From assembly GCF_000377705.1 (NCBI RefSeq), contig NZ_KB898628.1, positions 171,969-235,968 of the forward strand: DNA of 64,000 nt, in the 5' to 3' direction. This DNA is from Salsuginibacillus kocurii DSM 18087. Its GTDB lineage: Bacteria; Bacillota; Bacilli; Bacillales; Marinococcaceae. Position numbers and translations under genes: made by a program. The notes beneath the pieces were generated by a model. That model saw nothing but the letters and a program-made list of their open reading frames with translations. It was not told where the DNA came from and made no database searches. Positions 44,281-52,870 of this stretch are shown in pieces (position 1 is the stretch's first letter; each line of letters opens with the position of its first letter).

Positions 44281-44300
44281 CGCTTGCCTCCTTCTCCGCA

Positions 44301-44393
44301 TTACATATACATAGCAGCACCAGTAAGTACGCTTCCTAGTACAAGTGTAATGATCATTATATAAATAATAATGGTTTGAAATTTACGAGGCAT
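44301..44393 (-). CDS. prli42: Stressosome-associated miniprotein Prli42
   Basis: 30 aa: short basic N-terminus (M-P-R-K-F) and a single membrane helix (residues 7-27, with IIIYIMIITLVLGSVLTG), ending G-A-A-M-Y-M. This matches the Prli42 family, which anchors the stressosome to the membrane in Listeria. AGGAGG lies 9 bases before ATG on the minus strand. It is too short for most ORF calls. It is convergent with yqjA. Confidence 0.8.
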   Translation of the reverse strand: MPRKFQTIIIYIMIITLVLGSVLTGAAMYM

Positions 44394-44546
44394 TTGTCTT
44401 TCCCTCCTGAGACAATTGTATTACATCCATTGTAAAAGGAAATAGAGAGAACCTCAAGACCATATGGGAAGGATTTTTTGTAGAAAGCTAGAATAAAATG
44501 TAAAGGCTTAATTGCATACATACCGTATCAAATAGGAGGGATTGCG

Positions 44547-44957
44547 ATGAACGAAGCACCTCACAAAGTCGACCATATTGGCATAGCTGTGAAATCACTC
44601 GAGGAGCATTTGCCTTTTTATACGCAAGTACTCGGTTTAAAGCATCTTGGTACGGAGCATGTTGAAAGTCAACATGTGAACGTAGCCTTTCTCCAGATTG
44701 GGGAGACAAAGCTGGAATTGTTAGAACCCACCAGATCAGAAAGTGCGATTGCTGCATTTATTGACAAAAAGGGAGAAGGGGTCCATCATGTTGCCATAGG
44801 TGTAACCGATATATCCAGCCGTCTGCAAGAATTGAAAGAAAACGGCATTCGTACTTTACAAGACCAACCTGTTCCCGGGGCTGGAGGGGCTGAAGTGGCC
44901 TTTTTACACCCTAAATCGACGGGGCGGGTACTTTACGAGTTATGTGAAAAGAAATAA
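44547..44957 (+). CDS. mce: Methylmalonyl-CoA epimerase
   Basis: 136 aa, glyoxalase fold. Metal ligands are H in VDHIGIAV, E/H in the GVHHVAIGV segment and E at the end (RVLYELCEKK). Interconverts the 2R and 2S forms of methylmalonyl-CoA. TAGGAGGG upstream. No mutase or propionyl-CoA carboxylase gene is adjacent, although in B. subtilis yqjD follows yqjC. Propionyl-CoA from isoleucine and valine breakdown by the bkd pathway would be its natural source. Confidence 0.9.
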   Translation: MNEAPHKVDHIGIAVKSLEEHLPFYTQVLGLKHLGTEHVESQHVNVAFLQIGETKLELLEPTRSESAIAAFIDKKGEGVHHVAIGVTDISSRLQELKENGIRTLQDQPVPGAGGAEVAFLHPKSTGRVLYELCEKK

Positions 44958-44985
44958 GCAACAATAAGAAAGGAGCCTATACATA

Positions 44986-46125
44986 ATGGCTGCAGTCGCA
45001 ATTAACGAAGAACGTGTATTAGACGAATTTATGGAATTGGTAGCAATAGATTCTGAAACGAAGCACGAAGGCAAGATTGCCCGGGTGCTTAAAGCAAAAT
45101 TTGAAGAGCTCGGTCTCCAGGTGGAAGAAGACAATGCTTCTGAAACGACGGACCATGAAGCAAATAATTTAATTTGTACGCTGCCAAAAACAACAGATAA
45201 TATCGATCCAATATATTTTACTTCACACATGGATACTGTAGTGCCAGGCCAGGGCATAAAACCATTCGTAGAGGATGGGTATGTGAAAACAGACGGTACG
45301 ACGATTCTAGGTGCTGATGACAAAGCAGGTATTGCTGCTATGCTTGAAGCAGTGAAACTCATCAAAGAACAACAAATTGAGCATGGAGATATTCAGTTTG
45401 TAATTACTGTTGGCGAAGAATCCGGTCTCATAGGTGCAAAAGCCCTCGATGAGTCAAAATTAATTGCGAAGTATGGCTACGCTCTTGATAGTGACGGGTT
45501 AGTCGGTAATTTAATCACAGCCGCTCCCACCCAGGCCAAAGTAAACGTTGATGTGTATGGAAAAAAAGCACATGCTGGTGTTGAACCTGAAAAAGGCGTA
45601 TCTGCGATTACTGTTTCTGCGAAAGCTGTTTCTAAAATGCCGTTAGGGCGTATTGATGAGGAAACGACGGCGAATATCGGCAGATTCGAAGGAGGAAGCC
45701 AAACAAATATTGTTTGCGACCATGTGAAAATTACGGCAGAGGCTCGTTCGCTTGTTAAAGAAAAATTAGATGCGCAAGTTGACGAGATGGAGAAAGCGTT
45801 TCATGAAGCAGCTAAGGAAATGAATGCTACTGCTGAGGTGGACATTGATTTAATGTATCCAGGTTATAAATTGTCTGAAGAAGACCAAGTGGTTGCTGTT
45901 GCCATGCAAGCAGTATCCAACATCGACCGTGAGCCGAAAACGCTTCGCAGCGGAGGCGGCAGTGATGCAAACATTTTTGCAGGCTACGACATTCCTACAG
46001 TTAATTTGGCGGTTGGCTATGAAGAGATTCATACGACCGATGAAAAAATGCCAATCTCCGAATTGTATAAAGTAACTGAACTTGTCGTCAGTATTATTCA
46101 AGAAACTGTTGCTGTTTCGAAATAA
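44986..46125 (+). CDS. yqjE: M20-family peptidase (YqjE, tripeptidase-like)
   Basis: 379 aa. Metal-binding and catalytic segments: FTSHMDTVVPG, GADDKAGIAAMLEA, GEESGLIGAKAL, LDSDG and the C-terminal GGGSDANIF with IHTTDEKM. Cytoplasmic zinc exopeptidase of the PepT-like group. Follows mce as yqjE follows the mce region in B. subtilis. Confidence 0.88.
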   Translation: MAAVAINEERVLDEFMELVAIDSETKHEGKIARVLKAKFEELGLQVEEDNASETTDHEANNLICTLPKTTDNIDPIYFTSHMDTVVPGQGIKPFVEDGYVKTDGTTILGADDKAGIAAMLEAVKLIKEQQIEHGDIQFVITVGEESGLIGAKALDESKLIAKYGYALDSDGLVGNLITAAPTQAKVNVDVYGKKAHAGVEPEKGVSAITVSAKAVSKMPLGRIDEETTANIGRFEGGSQTNIVCDHVKITAEARSLVKEKLDAQVDEMEKAFHEAAKEMNATAEVDIDLMYPGYKLSEEDQVVAVAMQAVSNIDREPKTLRSGGGSDANIFAGYDIPTVNLAVGYEEIHTTDEKMPISELYKVTELVVSIIQETVAVSK

Positions 46126-46284
46126 CGGCCTTCTTTTTTGCAAATAAAAATAGAACGGAGGAAGAGGTGAATGGCTGTTCAGCAGTGGTCACTAGCTGTT
46201 TCAATTACAATGCCTATACAACTTCCCCGTTCACTCGTTACAATAAAAATTAACCAACATTTTGTTTAGTAAGGAGCCCGGCAT

Positions 46285-46791
46285 ATGGCTACAGCGAAAG
46301 ATTTCCACATTTATTTGAACTTTCTGCGCGGACTGTCTAAAATAATGGAGGAAGATTGGCAGCGGTTCGCACAAGACCTTGGCTTAACACAAGCTGAACA
46401 GCATGCATTATGGGTCATTGACTCCGGTGAAAAAGCAACCATGTCTCAAGTGGCGAAGGTAGGCCTCTGGGATTTGTCAACAGTCATGCAGCTGATCAAA
46501 CGGTTAAAGCAAAAAGGGCTAGTGACAACTACAAAAGATGAGCAAGATTTGCGTATCTCGTATGTAACATTGACAGAAGAGGGGAAACGCCGAAAAGAAC
46601 AGTCAGCGACGTATTCACACCGTCTTCAGCAAGTGTTGAGCGATTATGAAAATAAAAGCAATGAACATGCTCAGTTTATGGATGAACTGAAGTGTTTTTT
46701 GGAAGAAATCAATCAAGACGTGCACGGCAAAGAGTTTGTCAATTGGGTATATGGGTACCCGGTGCCTGCCGGGGAAAACGTTAAAGAATAG
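46285..46791 (+). CDS. MarR-family regulator resembling Hpr/ScoC
   Basis: 168 aa. Winged helix at about 35-105 (LTQAEQHALWVIDSGEKATM, LSTVMQLIKRLKQKGLV, DLRISYVTLTEEGKRR). The beginning, LNFLRGLSKIMEEDWQRF, and the overall pattern recall Hpr, the repressor of extracellular protease and sporulation genes, but the protein is about 35 residues shorter. AAGGAGC upstream. Assignment to Hpr itself is uncertain. Confidence 0.75.
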   Translation: MATAKDFHIYLNFLRGLSKIMEEDWQRFAQDLGLTQAEQHALWVIDSGEKATMSQVAKVGLWDLSTVMQLIKRLKQKGLVTTTKDEQDLRISYVTLTEEGKRRKEQSATYSHRLQQVLSDYENKSNEHAQFMDELKCFLEEINQDVHGKEFVNWVYGYPVPAGENVKE

Positions 46792-46842
46792 CGGAGCATT
46801 ATCACCTATAATATATAGTCGATTAGTTAAATGAATACCTAG

Positions 46843-47079
46843 CTAGAACTCTGAGGAAGAAGTGGAATAATTCTGCGGGTGGTTGATAAGATAGACTGTT
46901 GTAGGGCGTCCAAATTCCATAGATTCTAATATTCTTTCTTCAGAATACCCTAACAGCTGAGCCACATGCTTTAGTTCAGGCGATGTTCCGTAGCAATATT
47001 TGTATTGATTTGTACATGCTGCCACGTGTTTGTAGATCGTAGAATAACTAGCAAGATTCGTATCATTCACGCCAGACAC
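46843..47079 (-). CDS. Small protein resembling sigma factor region 3 (SigB/SigF type), fragment or mini-regulator
   Basis: 78 aa from GTG 47079. Residues 32-60 (TSPELKHVAQLLGYSEER, then ILESMEFGRP) follow the region 3 pattern of SigB-group sigma factors, normally preceded by regions 2 and followed by region 4. None of these is present on either side. Ribosome binding site is modest (AGTAGGTG). Either a degenerate remnant or a stand-alone domain. Confidence 0.45.
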   Translation of the reverse strand: MSGVNDTNLASYSTIYKHVAACTNQYKYCYGTSPELKHVAQLLGYSEERILESMEFGRPTTVYLINHPQNYSTSSSEF

Positions 47080-47172
47080 ACCTACTTTCTATTCGCTTAC
47101 ATTTACCGTACCATATTCCAAGCTTGGAAAAACAGTTGTTCTCATGAATCTATACATTTTTTTGCAAGTTTT

Positions 47173-47204
47173 AGAGACAGCGGCATTATCGCTGTCTCTT
47201 TTTG
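47173..47204 (+). terminator. Intrinsic terminator without an obvious upstream gene
   Basis: AGAGACAGCG pairs perfectly with CGCTGTCTCT across GCATTAT, then six T. The nearest plus-strand gene ends 380 bases upstream. Confidence 0.7.
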
Positions 47205-47291
47205 AGTAGAGCTATAACGTTCGTTAGAGCAGCATTCACCTATATTCAAGCGGAACATGGTAAGATGAAAGTAAGTGATGCAGGAGGGTCT

Positions 47292-48488
47292 ATGATGAAA
47301 AAGCATCCCATACTATTTCACGTTGATATGAATAGTTTTTATGCCTCGGTTGAAATAAATCGCAACCCTGACCTTAAAGGAAAGCCGCTGGCCATCGCTG
47401 GCGATCCCAAACAACGTAGAGGAATCGTAGTTACGTCAAGTTATGAAGCAAGAGCTAAAGGTGTAAAAACAACGATGCCCGTTTGGAAAGCGTTAAGAAA
47501 ATGCCCAGATCTCCTGTTACTGCCTCCTGATTTTGATACGTATCGTGAAGTGTCTCGGCAAATGTTCGCTTTTTTAAAGACGTATTCATCTTATGTGGAA
47601 CCCGTTTCCATTGATGAAGGCTATATGGATATGACAGAAGTGTATGAAGGTCCACAGGCTCTAATGGGCGCCCGGCAACTTCAAGCTGAACTCTATCAAA
47701 GGTTAGGACTCCCCTCTAGCATTGGAATTGCCCCAAACAAGTTTTTGGCTAAAACAGCGAGTGACATGAAAAAGCCCATGGGGATTACAGTACTTCGAAA
47801 ACGAGATGTCGAAGAGGTGCTTTGGCCGCTGGACATTATTGAAATGCATGGAGTCGGACAACAAACAGAAAAAAAGTTAAAACGTAAAGGCTGGCATACA
47901 ATTGGTGATATTGCCCGGGCCGATAAAGAAGAACTCAAAGCTTACTTGGGCGTGAAAGGTGAATTGATTTATGAACGTGCTCATGGCCATGACCCGCGTT
48001 CAGTTAATCCAGAAGCAGCTGATGAACGAAAAAGCGTAGGGAAATCCCGGACGTTGCCACGGGATACAGATGAAGTGGAACGTATTTTTAATATCCTCGC
48101 TGAGCTAAGTCAATTAGTAGCAGCGCGCTTAGATCGATTTGAGCTTTTTTCGGATAATATTCAGCTTACGATTCGCTACGGTCTCAAAGAAACAATTACG
48201 CGCAGCCGCAAACAAAACGTACCGATTTATCAGGCTGAAGACCTTTACCAAGCGGCTGAAGAGTTGTGGGAAGAGCATTGGGATGGGCGCCCGATCCGAC
48301 TTATCGGTATTACAGCCCAGGAGGTAAAGAAGCGACACCAAATCTATAAACAACTTGATTTATTTTCATACAAGGAAGATGAACGTGAAGAAAACCTTAA
48401 CCAAACGCTTGCCCACTTGACTGAGCGCTTTGGCGAAGGAGCAGCCCAAAAAGGGAGCTTTTCTAAGCGAAAGGAAGATAAGAACTGA
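47292..48488 (+). CDS. dinB: DNA polymerase IV (DinB, Y-family)
   Basis: 398 aa from ATG 47292 (or 47295), with CAGGAGGG 6 bases upstream; an earlier in-frame GTG has no support. Catalytic carboxylates: HVDMNSFYASVE and SIDEGYMDMT. Thumb helix-hairpin-helix (DIIEMHGVGQQTEKKLKRKG) and little finger follow. Error-prone translesion polymerase; corresponds to yqjH (polYB position) in B. subtilis. Confidence 0.92.
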   Translation: MMKKHPILFHVDMNSFYASVEINRNPDLKGKPLAIAGDPKQRRGIVVTSSYEARAKGVKTTMPVWKALRKCPDLLLLPPDFDTYREVSRQMFAFLKTYSSYVEPVSIDEGYMDMTEVYEGPQALMGARQLQAELYQRLGLPSSIGIAPNKFLAKTASDMKKPMGITVLRKRDVEEVLWPLDIIEMHGVGQQTEKKLKRKGWHTIGDIARADKEELKAYLGVKGELIYERAHGHDPRSVNPEAADERKSVGKSRTLPRDTDEVERIFNILAELSQLVAARLDRFELFSDNIQLTIRYGLKETITRSRKQNVPIYQAEDLYQAAEELWEEHWDGRPIRLIGITAQEVKKRHQIYKQLDLFSYKEDEREENLNQTLAHLTERFGEGAAQKGSFSKRKEDKN

Positions 48489-48492
48489 ACGC

Positions 48493-48527
48493 CCTCACCT
48501 GTATTAAAGAAAAGAGGTGAGGTTTTT
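48493..48527 (+). terminator. dinB terminator
   Basis: CCTCACCT pairs with AGGTGAGG, loop of 14 bases, then five T. Confidence 0.75.
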
Positions 48528-48540
48528 GCTTTTGATGTAG

Positions 48541-48568
48541 TAAAGAATGAGAGGTATTTATCCGATAT
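48541..48568 (+). promoter_or_regulatory. Sigma-D type flagellar promoter upstream of the FliK-like gene
   Basis: TAAA (48541-48544), 16 bases, TCCGATAT (48561-48568), matching consensus TAAA-N15/16-GCCGATAT except one base. Transcription would begin about 27 bases before ATG 48602. Confidence 0.75.
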
Positions 48569-48601
48569 AATAAGTAGATGCAAAGAGCGGGAGTGAATGA
48601 T

Positions 48602-51157
48602 ATGCAAGTAAACAGCCAACAAGCGCTGGCCGGCAGGAGCGGGTCCAATCAGCAAGGCTCCTTACAACAGGGAGATATGGTTAAGGCAAAGATCGTGGAC
48701 CGAAAATCGGACCGTGAAGCTACAATTCAAGTTCGTGGAAGGGAACTGACGGCTACGTTTGAAAATGGGGTGCCAAAGGAGGAACGAGCTGCGATACAAG
48801 TGAAAGAAAAAGACGGGGACCGGTTAAAAGTGCGTGCCGTACAAGAAGGGTCAACTAACCGCTCAAGCGGTGGCGAGTCACGTTCATTTGAGCAGACATT
48901 AACCCGAATGAATGGCGGAGAACGCCCTTCAGCTGAACTGAGACAAGCAGCCCGTACCTTATTTGATCGAGGGATACCGTTAAATCAAGAGTCTGTCCAA
49001 CACTTACGGCGACATATGCAACAAACACCTGCCACCCAACAAGCTCATATGCAGACGGTTCAAGCGCTTGCCTCGAAGAAACTTGAAGTGACACCTAAAC
49101 ATCTTCAAGCTGTTCACCAGGCATTGCATGGAGGTTCTATGTCTCAAGCTCTCAACCAAGTTGCTCAAGCTTCAGGTGCCCAGCTACAGCCTGCCTCCAC
49201 CGAAGCTCAGGCTGTGCGGGAAATAGCCCAAGAATTAAGACAAATGTTAGAACGGGGCCAAGATCCGAGCCGGGTGCAGGAAGCGCTGAGAAATCACCTT
49301 ACTAATAATGCACAAGTAAGCCAGGACATGGCCCGGTCGATTGAACGAGTGCTTGCTCAAACCAATCAGCTGCAAACTGCCAGCAGCGAAAGAATGAGCG
49401 AAGCACTGCGTATGTTGGAACAAGCAAGTTCCCGTGGGGGAGAAGCGGGACGCATATTACAACAACTTTTGACAGGAGGCAGTTCTGATCGCATTCTAAC
49501 AGAGGTTCAGCAATTAATGCGGGAAGGAAATGCACCTTCTACTACAGTAAACGAAGCTCTTACACTTGGCAGACAGTCTGCCAAGCTACAGCAAAACAGT
49601 GGGGAACGACTGCAACAACTGCTTACCAATTTGGATCGACCTGAACAAGCGGCAAACTTAAGAGCCGCTGCAGCTCAAACTGCAACCAGTGGTCAAACTA
49701 CACAATCGCTAGAACAAGCGCGCACGGTTATTCAGTCTGAAACAAACATCAACCAGGCCATTCAGCATGTGCGCGACCAAGTGCTTCCGCATGTAAATAG
49801 CAGTCAAATGCAGGGGTTGGCTGAACGGCTGGAAACAGCAGAAACTCGTGTAAGTGAAGGACGGGAATTAAGTGCACGTAAAATCCTCTCTCAAATCGTA
49901 GAGCAGACAAGTAGCTCTCAACCTGCTTCCTCCACTGCAAATGCAGCGGCATATAGTACGAATGAACAATTTCAAGTAAATGCTCCATTTGAGTCCAGGG
50001 TGCTTGTAGAAGAACGTGTAACTGAAAGATTAGCACGATTAACAGATGATTTTGCTGCGATGCGTCGAGACACAGCGAGAAATCTTGACCAGGCGGCTCG
50101 GCTTATACAAACCGAACAACGGGCTGCGCTCCCTTCTGCCCAGCAAATATTAGATAGTACGATAAAAAATTTGGATCGCCAAATTATGCGCAGTGACATG
50201 ATGATGATAGCTGACATGAAAACGGAACGCCAAATGATGCAGGCCAGTGCTCAGCTGGCTGAAGCCAAAAAACACCTGCAGCGCGGCCAACATCAAGAAG
50301 CTGCACGGATGGTACGTGAGGTTCAGGCGCAAGTCGAGCGGATGAGCTTTGAACCGACAGAACGAAAAGCGAAACACTTTCTCTTCAATGATAGCAGCAA
50401 TCAACAAATGCGAGCGCCATCCGCTCAATCAGCGAACCAGCAAGCGGCCCAGGTCTTTCAGGACGTAGGCAGGCTCGCTGCTGGACAGGACGGGAGCGCC
50501 AGGCAGATGTTTGAATATATGCGTACTCTAGGGTTAAATCGTGAACCTGAAGTTGCCCAGTACTTAGCAGCCAACCGAGAAACAGCTACTTCAAGTCAGG
50601 ACGGAGAAAGACAGCGCAACTTGAAACACGTGCTGCTGCAGCTGGCTAAAGATGAATTGGAACAAGATAGAGCAGAAAAAGCAGATGAAACGTTGCAAGA
50701 CCTAACTGGGCAACAGCTGTTAAGCAAAGAAGACAACGGAAGCTCAATGGAAAGCTTGTTTTTCACTTTGCCTGTGCTTTTGCAAAATCAAACTGAAGAT
50801 TTAGATGTATACGTAAATGCAAGAAAAAGTGGTGAGAAGCTCGATTGGGAAAACAGCGATCTTTACTTTTTAATAGAGACACCGAAATTAGGAAAAACCG
50901 GCATACATGTAGAAGCGAGTGATCGTGCGCTTAGTGTTACCTTAAAAAATGACCAAGCGGATTTTGAAGGTAAAATGATGCCTATCGTTGAAAAAACAAC
51001 GCGCTTGTTAGAAGGAGTAGGCTACCAGGTTGATTCAATTGCATATGCTCCTTTAGAAGGGGAAGAAGTTCCTGCGGAAGCAGTAGATACAGGAAGTGAG
51101 CAGAAGAAAGAAGCCTTGCCTATTTTTACAGAGAAGGGGTTTGACTATAAAGTATGA
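48602..51157 (+). CDS. FliK-like flagellar hook-length control/YlqG-like protein
   Basis: 851 aa from ATG 48602 (GGGAGTGA upstream). N-terminus includes a small beta domain (GDMVKAKIVDRKSDREATIQV). The body (about 90-640) is Gln, Ala, Arg and Ser-rich helical low-complexity. The C-terminal 130 residues (LFFTLPVLLQNQTEDLDVYV, LGKTGIHVEASDRALSVTL) have the pattern of FliK C-terminal domains, which switch export specificity by binding FlhB. It overlaps the FlhB-like gene by 4 bases, so the pair is translationally coupled. Confidence 0.75.
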   Translation: MQVNSQQALAGRSGSNQQGSLQQGDMVKAKIVDRKSDREATIQVRGRELTATFENGVPKEERAAIQVKEKDGDRLKVRAVQEGSTNRSSGGESRSFEQTLTRMNGGERPSAELRQAARTLFDRGIPLNQESVQHLRRHMQQTPATQQAHMQTVQALASKKLEVTPKHLQAVHQALHGGSMSQALNQVAQASGAQLQPASTEAQAVREIAQELRQMLERGQDPSRVQEALRNHLTNNAQVSQDMARSIERVLAQTNQLQTASSERMSEALRMLEQASSRGGEAGRILQQLLTGGSSDRILTEVQQLMREGNAPSTTVNEALTLGRQSAKLQQNSGERLQQLLTNLDRPEQAANLRAAAAQTATSGQTTQSLEQARTVIQSETNINQAIQHVRDQVLPHVNSSQMQGLAERLETAETRVSEGRELSARKILSQIVEQTSSSQPASSTANAAAYSTNEQFQVNAPFESRVLVEERVTERLARLTDDFAAMRRDTARNLDQAARLIQTEQRAALPSAQQILDSTIKNLDRQIMRSDMMMIADMKTERQMMQASAQLAEAKKHLQRGQHQEAARMVREVQAQVERMSFEPTERKAKHFLFNDSSNQQMRAPSAQSANQQAAQVFQDVGRLAAGQDGSARQMFEYMRTLGLNREPEVAQYLAANRETATSSQDGERQRNLKHVLLQLAKDELEQDRAEKADETLQDLTGQQLLSKEDNGSSMESLFFTLPVLLQNQTEDLDVYVNARKSGEKLDWENSDLYFLIETPKLGKTGIHVEASDRALSVTLKNDQADFEGKMMPIVEKTTRLLEGVGYQVDSIAYAPLEGEEVPAEAVDTGSEQKKEALPIFTEKGFDYKV

Positions 51158-51453
51158 AAAATTATCAATACATGAATCTGCTGAATCAGCGTGTGCAAAA
51201 TGGCCCTTCTGCTGCTGTGCTAAGCTATGACGAAGAGGAAGGCGGGGTCCCAAAAGTTGTAGCACATGGGCAGGGCCAAGTAGCTAAGCAAATTCTTGAA
51301 TTAGCAGATGCAAATGGTATTCAGATGCAGGAAGACCCTCAGCTCGTACAAAACTTGCTTGATATGGATTTAGGAGAAAACATTCCGCCGCAATTGTACT
51401 CAGTGATTGCTGAAATCCTCCTGTTGATCGAAGAAATGGAAAATCAATATTAA
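51154..51453 (+). CDS. FlhB C-terminal homologue (FlhX/YlqH)
   Basis: 99 aa. Resembles the cytoplasmic part of FlhB/EscU: AAVLSYDEEEGGVPKVVAHGQGQ, then the helical ILELADANGIQMQEDPQLVQ and LGENIPPQLYSVIAEIL. The NPTH autocleavage motif of FlhB is absent at the N-terminus. FlhX proteins can stand in for the cleaved FlhB domain in type III export. Confidence 0.85.
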   Translation: MKNYQYMNLLNQRVQNGPSAAVLSYDEEEGGVPKVVAHGQGQVAKQILELADANGIQMQEDPQLVQNLLDMDLGENIPPQLYSVIAEILLLIEEMENQY

Positions 51454-51477
51454 AGATTCCGGCAAAAAAACCGATAT
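51451..51477 (+). promoter_or_regulatory. Sigma-D type promoter upstream of fliS-hag
   Basis: TAAA (51451-51454, overlapping the flhX stop), 15 bases, ACCGATAT (51470-51477). Confidence 0.8.
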
Positions 51478-51512
51478 AAACATAGAATAGAACGGAAGGA
51501 GGGGGCTAAACC

Positions 51513-51932
51513 TTGTCCTTTATATCAGAGGAACTGCTGTATCAAAAATCAGCCGAAGAACTAACAGCGCTTCTTTATGAAGCTTGTGAAGATAACTTGG
51601 AAGAAGCTAAAGCCGCCATTTATGCCAAAGAATTTATGACGGCAAATGAGAAATTGCAAAAAGCGAACGACATATTATATCGACTTGGCTCCGGTTTAAG
51701 CTATGATGCTGGGATCATTGCTGATCAACTAGATTCGCTATACAACTATATGGCGGACCGGATTATTGAAGCTAATTATAAGAAGGAAGTTACAGCAGTT
51801 GAAGAGGCTTTAAAGGTTCTAAGGCCAATTGCTGAAAGTTGGCGCCAGGCGATGGCCAAGAAGGAAGACAAGCAGTTAAAACCGTTAAAACATAAAACAA
51901 ATGCCTATGAACAGCATGTCATGTTTGATTAA
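51513..51932 (+). CDS. fliS: Flagellin export chaperone FliS
   Basis: 139 aa from TTG 51513 (AAGGAGGGGG upstream). Four-helix pattern: AEELTALLYEACEDNLEEAK, ANEKLQKANDILYRLGSGL, DQLDSLYNYMADRIIEANYK and the C-terminal helix. Binds the flagellin C-terminus in the cytoplasm until export. Located 22 bases before hag. Confidence 0.85.
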   Translation: MSFISEELLYQKSAEELTALLYEACEDNLEEAKAAIYAKEFMTANEKLQKANDILYRLGSGLSYDAGIIADQLDSLYNYMADRIIEANYKKEVTAVEEALKVLRPIAESWRQAMAKKEDKQLKPLKHKTNAYEQHVMFD

Positions 51933-51954
51933 TACACATAAAGGGTGACCCGAA

Positions 51955-52767
51955 ATGAAAATAAATAACAACATCCAAGCTCTTAATGCCTATCGCAATT
52001 TGAACCAAAATCAAATGCAGATCTCCAGCAACTTGGAGAAGCTTTCTTCTGGCATGCGCATTAACCGAGCAGCCGATGATGCGGCTGGGCTTGCGATTTC
52101 TGAAAAAATGCGCTCCCAAATTCGTGGGCTTGACCAGGCTGAACGCAATGCGATGGACGGGATTTCGTTAATTCAAACCGCTGAAGGCGCAATGGATGAA
52201 GTTCAATCGATGACTCAGCGCATCCGGGAATTATCAGTACAAGCAGCCAACGACACAAATACCGAAGATGACCGTGGGGAAATTCAAAAAGAAATCGATC
52301 AGCTCTTAGAAGAAATCGACGAAATCTCCGATAAGACGGAATTTAATACGCGGGAGCTGTTAGACGGAGAAGGAGACCCTCTTAAATTCCAAATTGGGCC
52401 AAATACTGATCAAAGTGTAGAAGTACAGATTGATGAGATGAATACAGATAGACTAGGTATTAATGATCTCGATGTCTCGTCCCAAGATGAGGCAAATGAC
52501 GCTATCGGACAGCTTGATACGGCCTTACAAACAATCTCTTCCGACCGTTCCAAGCTAGGTGCGACGCAAAACCGCCTGGAGCACACCGTAGACAACCTCC
52601 AAGTGACGCATGAAAATTTAACAGCGGCAGAGTCTCGGATTCGTGATGCAGACATGGCGGAAGAAATGACGGAGTTTACACGCAACAATATAATCAACCA
52701 GTCTGCCACGGCTATGCTGGCGCAAGCGAACCAGCTTCCGCAGGGCGTTCTTGAACTGTTGCAATAA
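51955..52767 (+). CDS. hag: Flagellin
   Basis: 270 aa, about the size of short Bacillus flagellins. Conserved D0/D1 ends: NNIQALNAYRNLNQNQ, SSGMRINRAADDAAGLAISE and C-terminal ADMAEEMTEFTRNNIINQSA with LAQANQLPQGVLELL. The variable D2/D3 region is nearly absent and acidic. Expressed from the sigma-D promoter before fliS. Confidence 0.95.
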   Translation: MKINNNIQALNAYRNLNQNQMQISSNLEKLSSGMRINRAADDAAGLAISEKMRSQIRGLDQAERNAMDGISLIQTAEGAMDEVQSMTQRIRELSVQAANDTNTEDDRGEIQKEIDQLLEEIDEISDKTEFNTRELLDGEGDPLKFQIGPNTDQSVEVQIDEMNTDRLGINDLDVSSQDEANDAIGQLDTALQTISSDRSKLGATQNRLEHTVDNLQVTHENLTAAESRIRDADMAEEMTEFTRNNIINQSATAMLAQANQLPQGVLELLQ

Positions 52768-52779
52768 GGTTATTTTTCC

Positions 52780-52805
52780 CCCAGGCTTTTTATGTCTGGG
52801 TTTCT
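52780..52805 (+). terminator. hag terminator
   Basis: CCCAGGC pairs with GTCTGGG (one wobble), then TTTCTTATTT. Confidence 0.65.
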
Positions 52806-52870
52806 TATTTCTTTGGCAAAGCAAGCCGCCATGATACACTGAGTAAAAGTTAAAAAAGGACGGGTCATGA

